A stretch of 7,170 nt of DNA, from the NCBI GenBank assembly GCA_023252065.1, contig JAHEXO010000106.1, positions 1 to 7,170 of the forward strand, given 5' to 3'. Each line of letters begins with the position of its first letter. Within the stretch, counting starts at the first letter, position 1. Shown piece after piece: positions 1-6,524 of the stretch. This stretch comes from Nocardioides sp. Lineage in GTDB: Bacteria; Actinomycetota; Actinomycetes; Propionibacteriales; Nocardioidaceae. Position numbers and translations under genes: made by a program. The notes beneath the pieces are model-generated. The model was not told the DNA's origin and did no database searches. It worked only from the letters and a program-made list of their open reading frames with translations.

Positions 1-353
1 AGGCCGGTGATCTTGCCGCTCTCCGCCGGGATGTAGCCCACGTTGGCCACGCCGGTGAACGGCACCAGGTGGTGCTCGCACATCGACCAGAGCTCGATGT
101 CACGCACCAGCACCATCTCGTCGTGCCCGATGTCGAAGGTCGTGGTCAGCACGTCGGACGGCGTCGATCGCAGCCCCGCGGTCAGCTCGGCGTAGGCCCG
201 GGCGACGCGGTCGGGGGTGTCGCGCAAGCCCTCACGGTCGGGATCCTCACCGATCGCGATCAGAAGCTCGCGGACCGCCGCGGCCGCGCGATCGTGGTCG
301 AACGGCGGGATGTCCTCGGGGCTTCGGTCGGGACAGGCGATCGTGTCGGTCAT
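1..353 (-). CDS. folE: GTP cyclohydrolase I, partial (3' end outside window)
   Basis: FolE converts GTP to 7,8-dihydroneopterin triphosphate, the first step of tetrahydrofolate synthesis, in the cytoplasm. About 118 residues are visible; family members are usually around 190-220, so the C-terminal part lies beyond base 1. After a short variable N-terminus come the typical opening helix ([20 protein letters not shown], about residues 23-42), the segment [12 protein letters not shown], and the zinc-site motif [10 protein letters not shown]. Its C92 and H95 are the expected metal ligands; the third, a later Cys, is outside the window. The ATG at 351-353 lies 10 bases after the ftsH stop and has no strong ribosome binding site, so translation is probably coupled to ftsH. 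The ftsH-folE pair is a common actinobacterial arrangement. Identity is secure. Confidence 0.96.
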   Translation of the reverse strand, partial: MTDTIACPDRSPEDIPPFDHDRAAAAVRELLIAIGEDPDREGLRDTPDRVARAYAELTAGLRSTPSDVLTTTFDIGHDEMVLVRDIELWSMCEHHLVPFTGVANVGYIPAESGKITG

Positions 354-363
354 CCGCGGATGC

Positions 364-2424
<2,061 letters not shown>

Positions 2425-2484
2425 AGGACTCTCTCGACGACGACGCACCGGCTCCTCGGGTCGGCCCGCGGAGCTCCGGTCTGG

Positions 2485-2514
2485 TGAGAGTGACGACGGT
2501 ACACGTCACTTTCA
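2485..2514. promoter_or_regulatory. Imperfect 30-base palindrome upstream of ftsH, possible operator or leader hairpin
   Basis: Two 11-base arms with one mismatch (TGAgAGTGACG and CGTCACTtTCA) flank an 8-base centre, about 60 bases upstream of the preferred ftsH start. On the minus strand a TTGAAA (bases 2510-2515), which could serve as a -35 element, overlaps the distal arm, but I see no good -10 at normal spacing. It could be a transcription-factor site on ftsH or a hairpin in its 5' leader. The symmetry is visible in the sequence; a function is inferred. Confidence 0.45.
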
Positions 2515-2566
2515 ACGCCCATTGTCCCCTCAGACGCCCCGAACTCCCACTCCGGGCCGCAGGATC

Positions 2567-3193
2567 TCACTCCGACCAGCAGGCGACGACGGCGGCGGCG
2601 ACGCCGTAGGCGACGTCCGTGCGCGACATCCCCGCGGGCAGCCCGGCCCGCGACAGCCGGCCGGCGTCGACCCAGAGGGTCTTGTGGTCCTTGAGGAAGG
2701 CCACGTCTCCCTCCGGGGTCTCGAACGACGGGAGGCCCAGTCCCTCGACACCACGCAGGCTCGTCGAGAGCGGCAGCCGGGCGCGCAGGTCGTCGAAGTA
2801 CATGCCTCCGGCTCGGGCGCCGTCGAGGTCCTTGACGGAGAGCCGGAGCTCCCCGGCGTCCAGGAGATAGCTGCACCGGAACAGCTCGTGGCCCCAGGAG
2901 CGCAGCCCGCGTGGGGCGTGGTCGAGCTGGAGGGTGTGCGCGACGGCATCGCGGATCTCGTCGCTGCAGACCATCGCGGCCGCCTGCGACGGACCGGCCT
3001 CGCCCGTGCTGCTCCCTGCCGTCCCCGACTGCTGCTCCATGCCCCCCGAGCCGGGCATCGAGCTGCCGCTCATGGTCTGCCCGTCGGGCATCACATGGGT
3101 GGCCTCGGGCCGCGCCGACGACGAGCCACAGCCGGCCACGGGTGCGAGCACGAGTGGCAGGCAGGCGACAACCAGGGCGGTACGGCGGTTCAC
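2567..3193 (-). CDS. Lipoprotein of unknown function with Met-rich N-terminal segment
   Basis: I do not recognise a named family. The 208-residue product starts at a GTG (3191-3193) preceded by GGGAG. It begins with a lipoprotein signal peptide: NRRTALVV, a hydrophobic stretch, then the lipobox VAGC with the lipidated C22. The mature protein should therefore sit on the outer face of the membrane. Next comes a flexible Ser/Gly linker with H33 and spaced methionines (M35, M41, M46, M52), a pattern seen in extracytoplasmic copper-handling proteins. From about residue 73 a compact domain follows with three cysteines (C76, C107, C205) and the segments FRCSYLL and VAFLKDHKTLWVDAGRL. C76 and C107 could form a disulfide. 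It is divergent from the sortase/cupredoxin operon and reads towards ftsH, 118-142 bases away, so read-through into ftsH is possible. A metal-related role is a guess from the Met/His pattern and the neighbours. Confidence 0.85.
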   Translation of the reverse strand: MNRRTALVVACLPLVLAPVAGCGSSSARPEATHVMPDGQTMSGSSMPGSGGMEQQSGTAGSSTGEAGPSQAAAMVCSDEIRDAVAHTLQLDHAPRGLRSWGHELFRCSYLLDAGELRLSVKDLDGARAGGMYFDDLRARLPLSTSLRGVEGLGLPSFETPEGDVAFLKDHKTLWVDAGRLSRAGLPAGMSRTDVAYGVAAAVVACWSE

Positions 3194-3408
3194 GGGGCTC
3201 CCATCCGGCCCCGAGGTCAGGGGCGCTCCACCGGGGATTCGGAGCGGCAGCCATCACGGGTTGGTCGTGACACGAACCTGTCTCGAAGTGGCGAATCCCC
3301 AAGCGGGCTTGGGAAATCTCGACCAAACCGCATCGCCGACCCATGCGAACCCCTACCCAGAGCCCGGCGGGGACACCCCGCCGAGCCGAACACGAGGAAG
3401 AGGAAACG
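3194..3408. promoter_or_regulatory. Divergent intergenic region between the lipoprotein gene and the CHRD-sortase operon
   Basis: This 215-base gap must hold the promoters of two divergent units. I see no convincing sigma-70 hexamer pair in either direction. It holds several symmetric elements. GGGGATTCG (3233-3241) has its exact inverse CGAATCCCC at 3292-3300. CGTGACACG (3266-3274) is palindromic around its central base and is bracketed by GGTT and AACC. A tight CCCAAGC/GCTTGGG hairpin lies at 3298-3313. On the plus strand, CCATCA and CGAACC spaced 16 bases apart (3251-3278) weakly resemble SigK-type ECF promoters; this is speculative. The right end carries the purine-rich ribosome binding site of the CHRD gene. 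Confidence 0.6.
3298..3313. repeat. Perfect 16-base inverted repeat (7-base arms, 2-base centre)
   Basis: CCCAAGC and GCTTGGG are exact inverse copies around GG, about 95 bases before the CHRD gene start. Its left arm overlaps one half of the longer-range 9-base inverted repeat (3233-3241 with 3292-3300), so two alternative pairings compete for the same bases. It could be an operator for the divergent promoters, or a leader hairpin if transcription starts upstream. Confidence 0.5.
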
Positions 3409-4167
3409 ATGAAGAAGTCGCTTCGCGTACTGGCTCCTCTCGCCGCAGCCGCCGTACCACTGGCGCTTGCCGCGGGACCTGCACTCGCCGACTCGGGGGC
3501 GTCGTACCAGGCGACCCTGAACCCGATCAACCACCAGACAGGCTCGGGCATGCTGATGCTGACCCTCAACGGTGACACCGCCACCATCGACGAGAGCTGG
3601 TCGGGTCTGGCCGCGTCGTTCAACGGCGGCGCCTACCCGCACGTGCAGCACATCCACATCGGCGCCAAGGGCGTCTGCCCGACGATGGCGGCGGACAAGA
3701 ACGGCGACGGCGTCGTCAGCACCACCGAGGGCGCCCCGTCGTACGGCGGGATCGGCACCACGCTGTCGACCAAGGGCGACACGTCGCCCGCGGCCGGCAC
3801 GAACATCAAGATCGCGCCGGCCGGTGGGAGCACCAGCTACCACCGCGTGATCCGGCTGGACCCGAAGGTCGTCTCCGCGCTGCAGGGCGGCACCGCCGTC
3901 ATCGTGGTCCACGGTGACGACCCGACGACCCTGAGCGCCAAGGCGCAGAAGGAGAAGAGCGACCTGGTCCCGACGCTGCCGCTGGCCGCGACCTCGCCGG
4001 CGCTGTGCGGCACGGTCCACGCCATGCCCGCGGGGGGCGTCGCCACTGGCACCGGCTCCACCGCCGGCGTCGAGGACTCCGCCCTGCTCGCCCTGGCCGG
4101 CGGGCTGTTCGTGGCCGGAGCCGGCACGGCGCTGTTCACGGTGCGCCGCAAGACCGTCAAGGCCTGA
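3409..4167 (+). CDS. Secreted CHRD-like protein with EF-hand-type loop and C-terminal membrane anchor
   Basis: The product has 252 residues. The ATG at 3409 follows AGGAAGAGG at good spacing; an in-frame ATG at 3343 lacks this and would add a charged extension before the signal peptide. Residues 1-27 form a signal peptide with likely cleavage ALA|DSG. The body resembles CHRD (chordin-type) domains, with the His cluster H78, H81, H83 in PHVQHIHIG. An insert DKNGDGVVSTTE (96-107) fits a 12-position EF-hand calcium loop (D96, N98, D100, G101, V103, S104, E107). Other possible metal-site or structural residues are H145, H168, H204, C90 and C200. The C-terminus has GGVATGTGSTAG (209-220), a hydrophobic helix (about 224-244) and the basic tail RRKTVKA, laid out like a cell-wall sorting signal without LPXTG. 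The sortase gene starts 13 bases after the stop, so this is its obvious candidate substrate. The CHRD assignment is from memory of the motif. Confidence 0.85.
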   Translation: MKKSLRVLAPLAAAAVPLALAAGPALADSGASYQATLNPINHQTGSGMLMLTLNGDTATIDESWSGLAASFNGGAYPHVQHIHIGAKGVCPTMAADKNGDGVVSTTEGAPSYGGIGTTLSTKGDTSPAAGTNIKIAPAGGSTSYHRVIRLDPKVVSALQGGTAVIVVHGDDPTTLSAKAQKEKSDLVPTLPLAATSPALCGTVHAMPAGGVATGTGSTAGVEDSALLALAGGLFVAGAGTALFTVRRKTVKA

Positions 4168-4180
4168 CAGACATGACCGG

Positions 4181-4867
4181 ATGGGGCCGGCCATGAACGG
4201 GGGCGGCCGCCGGGGCGTGCTCATGCTCGCTCTGGCGGCCGTGGTCGCCGCCGTCGTGCTGGGCATCGTGGTCCTCCGGGCCCAGGTGTCGGCGCCGTCG
4301 CCGCGGGTGGCCGGGCGGATCGATCCGGGGGTTCCGCACGCGTCCACGGGGCGGGGCGGTGGCGACATCGCGACCGGCTCCGCCCCGATCGGGCCGTCCC
4401 GGCCCGTCTCCTTGACCATCCCGGCGATCGGCGTGCACACAGTGGTGAACCCGATCGGACTGGCCGCCGACGGCTCGCTCGCCGTGCCGCAGCCGGGACC
4501 GCAGCTCGACGAGGCCGCGTGGTTCCGCAACTCCCCGACCCCTGGACAGCCGGGTCCCTCGATCATCGAGGGCCACGTGGACAGCGCGGCCGGCCCGTCG
4601 GTCTTCCTGCGGCTCGGCGCGGTCCGGCCCGGCGACCGCGTGGTCGTACGGCGTGCCGACGGGCGGGTGCTCACGTTCCGCGTCGACGCGGTCCGCGACT
4701 TCCTCAAGGACCGCTTCCCCACGACCCTCGTCTACGGCGGCCACGACCTCGGGCGGCCGACGCTGCGGCTCATCACGTGCAGCGACTTCGACTCCTCGAT
4801 CGGCCACCACGTCGGCAACGAGGTCGTGTTCGCACACCTGGCCCACGCCACCACGCCCACCGACTAG
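4181..4867 (+). CDS. Class E/F-type sortase lacking the usual catalytic Arg
   Basis: The product has 228 residues from the ATG at 4181; an ATG at 4193, preceded by GGGG six bases earlier, is an equally plausible start. Numbering here uses 4181. One N-terminal membrane helix (about 13-32) is followed by a Pro/Gly-rich linker and a sortase beta-barrel starting near VSLTIPAIGV (76-85). The catalytic His is in IIEGHVDS (H132) and the nucleophile in LRLITC (C200). Sortases cleave a sorting motif in an exported protein and transfer it to a cell-surface amine. In related actinobacterial enzymes an Arg follows the Cys within about 8-15 residues. Here the aligned stretch reads SDFDSSIGHHVGNEVVFAHL and there is no Arg between C200 and the stop. 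The gene follows its probable substrate by 13 bases and precedes the cupredoxin gene by 24, as expected of an operon. The sortase fold is clear; activity is uncertain. Confidence 0.9.
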   Translation: MGPAMNGGGRRGVLMLALAAVVAAVVLGIVVLRAQVSAPSPRVAGRIDPGVPHASTGRGGGDIATGSAPIGPSRPVSLTIPAIGVHTVVNPIGLAADGSLAVPQPGPQLDEAAWFRNSPTPGQPGPSIIEGHVDSAAGPSVFLRLGAVRPGDRVVVRRADGRVLTFRVDAVRDFLKDRFPTTLVYGGHDLGRPTLRLITCSDFDSSIGHHVGNEVVFAHLAHATTPTD

Positions 4868-4891
4868 CCACCGCTCTCCCAGGAGGACCAC

Positions 4892-5317
4892 GTGTCCACA
4901 CGACGTACCCGAACCCTCGCCGTCGCCGTCCTCGGCGCCGCCCTGCTCACCGGCTGTGGCGGCTCCGGCTCCGGCTCCGGCACTGGCTCCGGCTCTGGGC
5001 CCGGCAGCGGTCGGTCGATGTCGATGTCGCCCGGCATGTCGATGTCCGCGCACCAGTCGGGCCCGGGCGCCGGCTCGACGATCACGATCCAGGACTTCGC
5101 CTTCGCCGGCGCGGCGACGGTGGCGGCCGGCAGCACGGTCACCGTCACCAACGACGACTCCGAGACCCACTCGGTGACCGCGGACGGCGCCGGTGGCTTC
5201 GACGTCACCGTCGCGCCGGGTGACAGCAAGACGTTCGAGGCGCCCAGCGACTCGGGTAGCTACCCCTTCCACTGCATGTTCCACAGCGACATGCACGGAA
5301 CGCTGCGCGTCCGATGA
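4892..5317 (+). CDS. Cupredoxin (plastocyanin/azurin-like) lipoprotein with Met-rich linker
   Basis: The product has 141 residues; the GTG start at 4892 follows a full AGGAGG (4881-4886) at 5 bases. A lipoprotein signal peptide ends in LLTGC (C22 lipidated), so the protein should be tethered outside the membrane. Residues 23-41 are a Gly/Ser linker, followed by the Met/His segment MSMSPGMSMSAH (43-54), which could bind Cu(I). The cupredoxin domain runs from about residue 62 to the end: ITIQDFAF, a DDSETHSVTAD segment with H93, and HCMFHSDMHG with C128, H131 and M134. These four are the classic type 1 (blue) copper ligands, all present at family-like spacing. Such proteins carry single electrons or handle copper in the envelope. 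It sits 24 bases after the sortase gene, probably in one transcript. The fold and copper site are well supported; the redox partner is unknown. Confidence 0.93.
   Translation: MSTRRTRTLAVAVLGAALLTGCGGSGSGSGTGSGSGPGSGRSMSMSPGMSMSAHQSGPGAGSTITIQDFAFAGAATVAAGSTVTVTNDDSETHSVTADGAGGFDVTVAPGDSKTFEAPSDSGSYPFHCMFHSDMHGTLRVR
4958..5000 (+). repeat. Imperfect hexamer repeat (GGCTCC type) encoding the Gly/Ser linker
   Basis: Several near-identical GGCTCC units, some diverged to GGCACT or GGCTCT, encode Gly-Ser/Thr dipeptides between the lipidated Cys and the Met-rich segment of the cupredoxin. Such tracts can change length by slippage in whole codons, which would alter tether length without a frameshift. 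Confidence 0.6.
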
Positions 5318-5430
5318 CCCGGGCGGCTCCGGCGGAATCATCCTCCAGGCGTATGCCGCGGGCGCCGTTCGTCCAGGACGATGTGCCCCAGGATCTTCGC
5401 GACCCATCATTGCGCGACCCAGGAGGAGAC
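5318..5430. other. Gap between cupredoxin and membrane-protein genes
   Basis: The gap holds no clear terminator or promoter. An ATG overlapping the cupredoxin stop (ATGA at 5314-5317) opens a frame into the next gene. Its 39 extra codons have clearly lower third-position GC than the flanking genes, so the stretch is probably untranslated. A 9-base direct repeat CGCGACCCA occurs at 5398-5406 and 5413-5421. AGGAGG at 5421-5426 is the ribosome binding site of the next gene. Confidence 0.5.
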
Positions 5431-5817
5431 ATGTCCGTGACGACGTCACCCGCGCAGTGGCTCGCCTCCTTCCTGCTGCTGGTGGCGGCCGGGACCCACA
5501 TCCCGCTGATCCGCACCCACCTCGAGGAGGCGCCCTACATCGGGTGGCTGTTCATCCTGCTAAGCGTGGTGTGCATCGTGCTCGCGGTGGCGATCCTGTT
5601 CGTCGACAGCCCCAGCGTGTGGGTGGTCAGCGGGGCCGTCTGCCTGGCCGCGGTCGTGGGGTTCCTCGCATCGCGGACGATCGGGCTCCCGCAGATCGGG
5701 GACGACGTCGGCAACTGGACCGACCCGCTGGGCTTCCCGGCGGTCCTGTCCGAGGTGCTGATGGTGGCCCTGGCCTGGGTCCACCTGCGGCGCCGGGCAC
5801 CGCGTCGTACGGCGTGA
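5431..5817 (+). CDS. Small four-helix membrane protein of unknown function
   Basis: I do not recognise a named family. The 128-residue product begins at the ATG at 5431, chosen because AGGAGG ends 4 bases before it. It has four predicted membrane helices at about 8-27, 37-58, 63-84 and 102-119 and a basic C-terminal tail (RRRAPRRTA). The positive-inside rule places both ends in the cytoplasm. The segment THIPLIRTHLEEAPYIG (H23, H30) and the loop after helix 3 (IGLPQIGDDVGNWTDPLG, 84-101) would then lie at or outside the outer membrane face. The loop looks unusually specific for a small membrane protein and may be the functional site. Being last in the sortase-cupredoxin operon, it could pass electrons or copper to the cupredoxin or help localise its neighbours; this is inference from context only. 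Confidence 0.85.
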   Translation: MSVTTSPAQWLASFLLLVAAGTHIPLIRTHLEEAPYIGWLFILLSVVCIVLAVAILFVDSPSVWVVSGAVCLAAVVGFLASRTIGLPQIGDDVGNWTDPLGFPAVLSEVLMVALAWVHLRRRAPRRTA

Positions 5818-5819
5818 GG

Positions 5820-5838
5820 ACGTCTCAGCTGTAGACGT
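5820..5838. terminator. Possible bidirectional hairpin at the convergent gene ends
   Basis: ACGTCT (5820-5825) and AGACGT (5833-5838) are inverse copies around a 7-base loop. They span the 7-base gap between the membrane-protein stop (5815-5817) and the hpt stop (5825-5827), and extend into the last codons of hpt. No T-tract follows on either side and the stem is short, so this is a weak candidate; no other terminator is visible at this junction. Confidence 0.3.
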
Positions 5839-6376
5839 GGGGCGCGAGGGTGCCGATGTCGCGCAGGTTGCGGTACTTCTCGCGATAGTCGAGCCCGTAG
5901 CCGACCACGAACTCGTTGGGGATGTCCCAGCCGATGTAGGTCGGCTCGACCGGCATCGTGAGCGCCTCGGGCTTGCGGAGCAGGGTGGCGATCTCCACGC
6001 TCGCGGCGTTGCGGCTGCCGAGGCTGTTGACCAGCCAGCTCAGGGTCAGGCCGGTGTCGACGATCTCGTCGACGATCAGCACGTGGCGCCCGGTGATGTC
6101 GGTGTCGAGGTCCTTGAGCAGCCGGACGACACCGCTGCTCTTGGTGCCCGAGCCGTAGGAGCTGATCGCGATCCAGTCCATCTCGACGTGGCGCGGCAGC
6201 GCCCGCGCCAGGTCGGCCATCACCATCACCGCGCCGCGCAGGATGCCCACGAGCAGCAGGTCCTTGCCCTCGTAGTCGGCCGCGATCTGCTCGGCCATCT
6301 CCCCCAGCCGCTCCTGGATCTGGGCCTCGGTGAAGAGGATGTTGACCAGGTCGTCGTCGACGTGGGAGGCGTCCAT
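5825..6376 (-). CDS. hpt: Hypoxanthine phosphoribosyltransferase
   Basis: Hpt salvages hypoxanthine (and usually guanine) by joining it to PRPP to make IMP or GMP in the cytoplasm. The 183-residue length is normal for the bacterial enzyme. Visible are LLLVGILRGAVMVMADL (40-56), the mobile loop SSYGSGTKSSG (72-82), the PRPP-binding motif VLIVDEIVDTGLTL (99-112, with the acidic pair D103-E104 and likely catalytic D107), K135 in LLRKPEAL, and the C-terminal purine-site region YIGWDIPNEFVVGYGLDYREKYRN. The ATG at 6374-6376 has no Shine-Dalgarno sequence but lies 7 bases after a TAGTGT box, suggesting a leaderless mRNA. In many actinobacteria ftsH follows hpt closely; here the two are separated by the accessory module. 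Confidence 0.96.
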   Translation of the reverse strand: MDASHVDDDLVNILFTEAQIQERLGEMAEQIAADYEGKDLLLVGILRGAVMVMADLARALPRHVEMDWIAISSYGSGTKSSGVVRLLKDLDTDITGRHVLIVDEIVDTGLTLSWLVNSLGSRNAASVEIATLLRKPEALTMPVEPTYIGWDIPNEFVVGYGLDYREKYRNLRDIGTLAPHVYS

Positions 6377-6383
6377 GGCGAGA

Positions 6384-6389
6384 ACACTA
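6384..6389 (-). promoter_or_regulatory. Putative -10 box of a leaderless hpt promoter
   Basis: On the minus strand TAGTGT fits TANNNT and is followed by 7 bases and then the hpt ATG, so transcription should start at or next to the A of the start codon. The absence of a purine-rich ribosome binding site fits leaderless translation, which is common in actinobacteria. I see no recognisable -35 element. Confidence 0.5.
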
Positions 6390-6434
6390 GGGGACCGCAG
6401 AGGCAGGCGGCGGGTCGGTCGGAGCCGGTCGTCG

Positions 6435-6458
6435 GAATCGCCGGTTCACCGGCGATTC
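6435..6458. repeat. Perfect 24-base inverted repeat (11-base arms, 2-base centre)
   Basis: GAATCGCCGGT (6435-6445) and ACCGGCGATTC (6448-6458) are exact inverse copies around TC. The repeat lies between the tilS stop and the hpt start and directly abuts a second, longer inverted repeat. No T-tract follows in the direction of tilS transcription. It could be part of a tandem actinobacterial-style terminator without a U-tail, a regulatory site, or a copy of a dispersed palindromic element. Confidence 0.7.
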
Positions 6459-6496
6459 GTGCGCTTCCCGGCCGATGCGACGCCCGGGAAGCGCAC
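6459..6496. terminator. Strong 13-base stem hairpin downstream of tilS, likely terminator or REP-like element
   Basis: GTGCGCTTCCCGG (6459-6471) and CCGGGAAGCGCAC (6484-6496) pair perfectly around a 12-base loop. The hairpin starts 28 bases after the tilS stop on the minus strand, a natural place for a terminator, and the 24-base palindrome follows with no gap. No T-run is present, so termination would be of the U-less type often proposed for high-GC actinobacteria. A mobile or dispersed repeat unit is the alternative. Confidence 0.6.
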
Positions 6497-6524
6497 AACG
6501 TGCGTCGTCCGTGGGGCGCCTGGG

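Noticed and set aside
2425..2448. Upstream GTG start for ftsH adding eight residues
   Set aside because: The AGGAG before it is only 3 bases away and the added codons have few G/C third positions. The shorter form matches the usual FtsH N-terminus. It is not fully excluded.
3251..3278. SigK-like promoter (CCATCA, 16 bases, CGAACC)
   Set aside because: Both boxes are imperfect and no sigma factor or anti-sigma gene is in the window; kept only as a passing remark.
3217..4722. Long minus-strand frame opposite the CHRD and sortase genes
   Set aside because: Composition is Arg/Gly/Ala-rich with no domain. The plus-strand genes have signal peptides, catalytic motifs and ribosome binding sites.
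5314..5430. N-terminal extension of the membrane protein starting in an ATGA overlap with the cupredoxin stop
   Set aside because: The extension has lower third-position GC than real genes here and no membrane or signal character, while ATG 5431 has AGGAGG at proper spacing.
4157..5449. Long minus-strand frame opposite the sortase and cupredoxin genes
   Set aside because: Same reasoning: a low-complexity shadow of two well-supported plus-strand genes.
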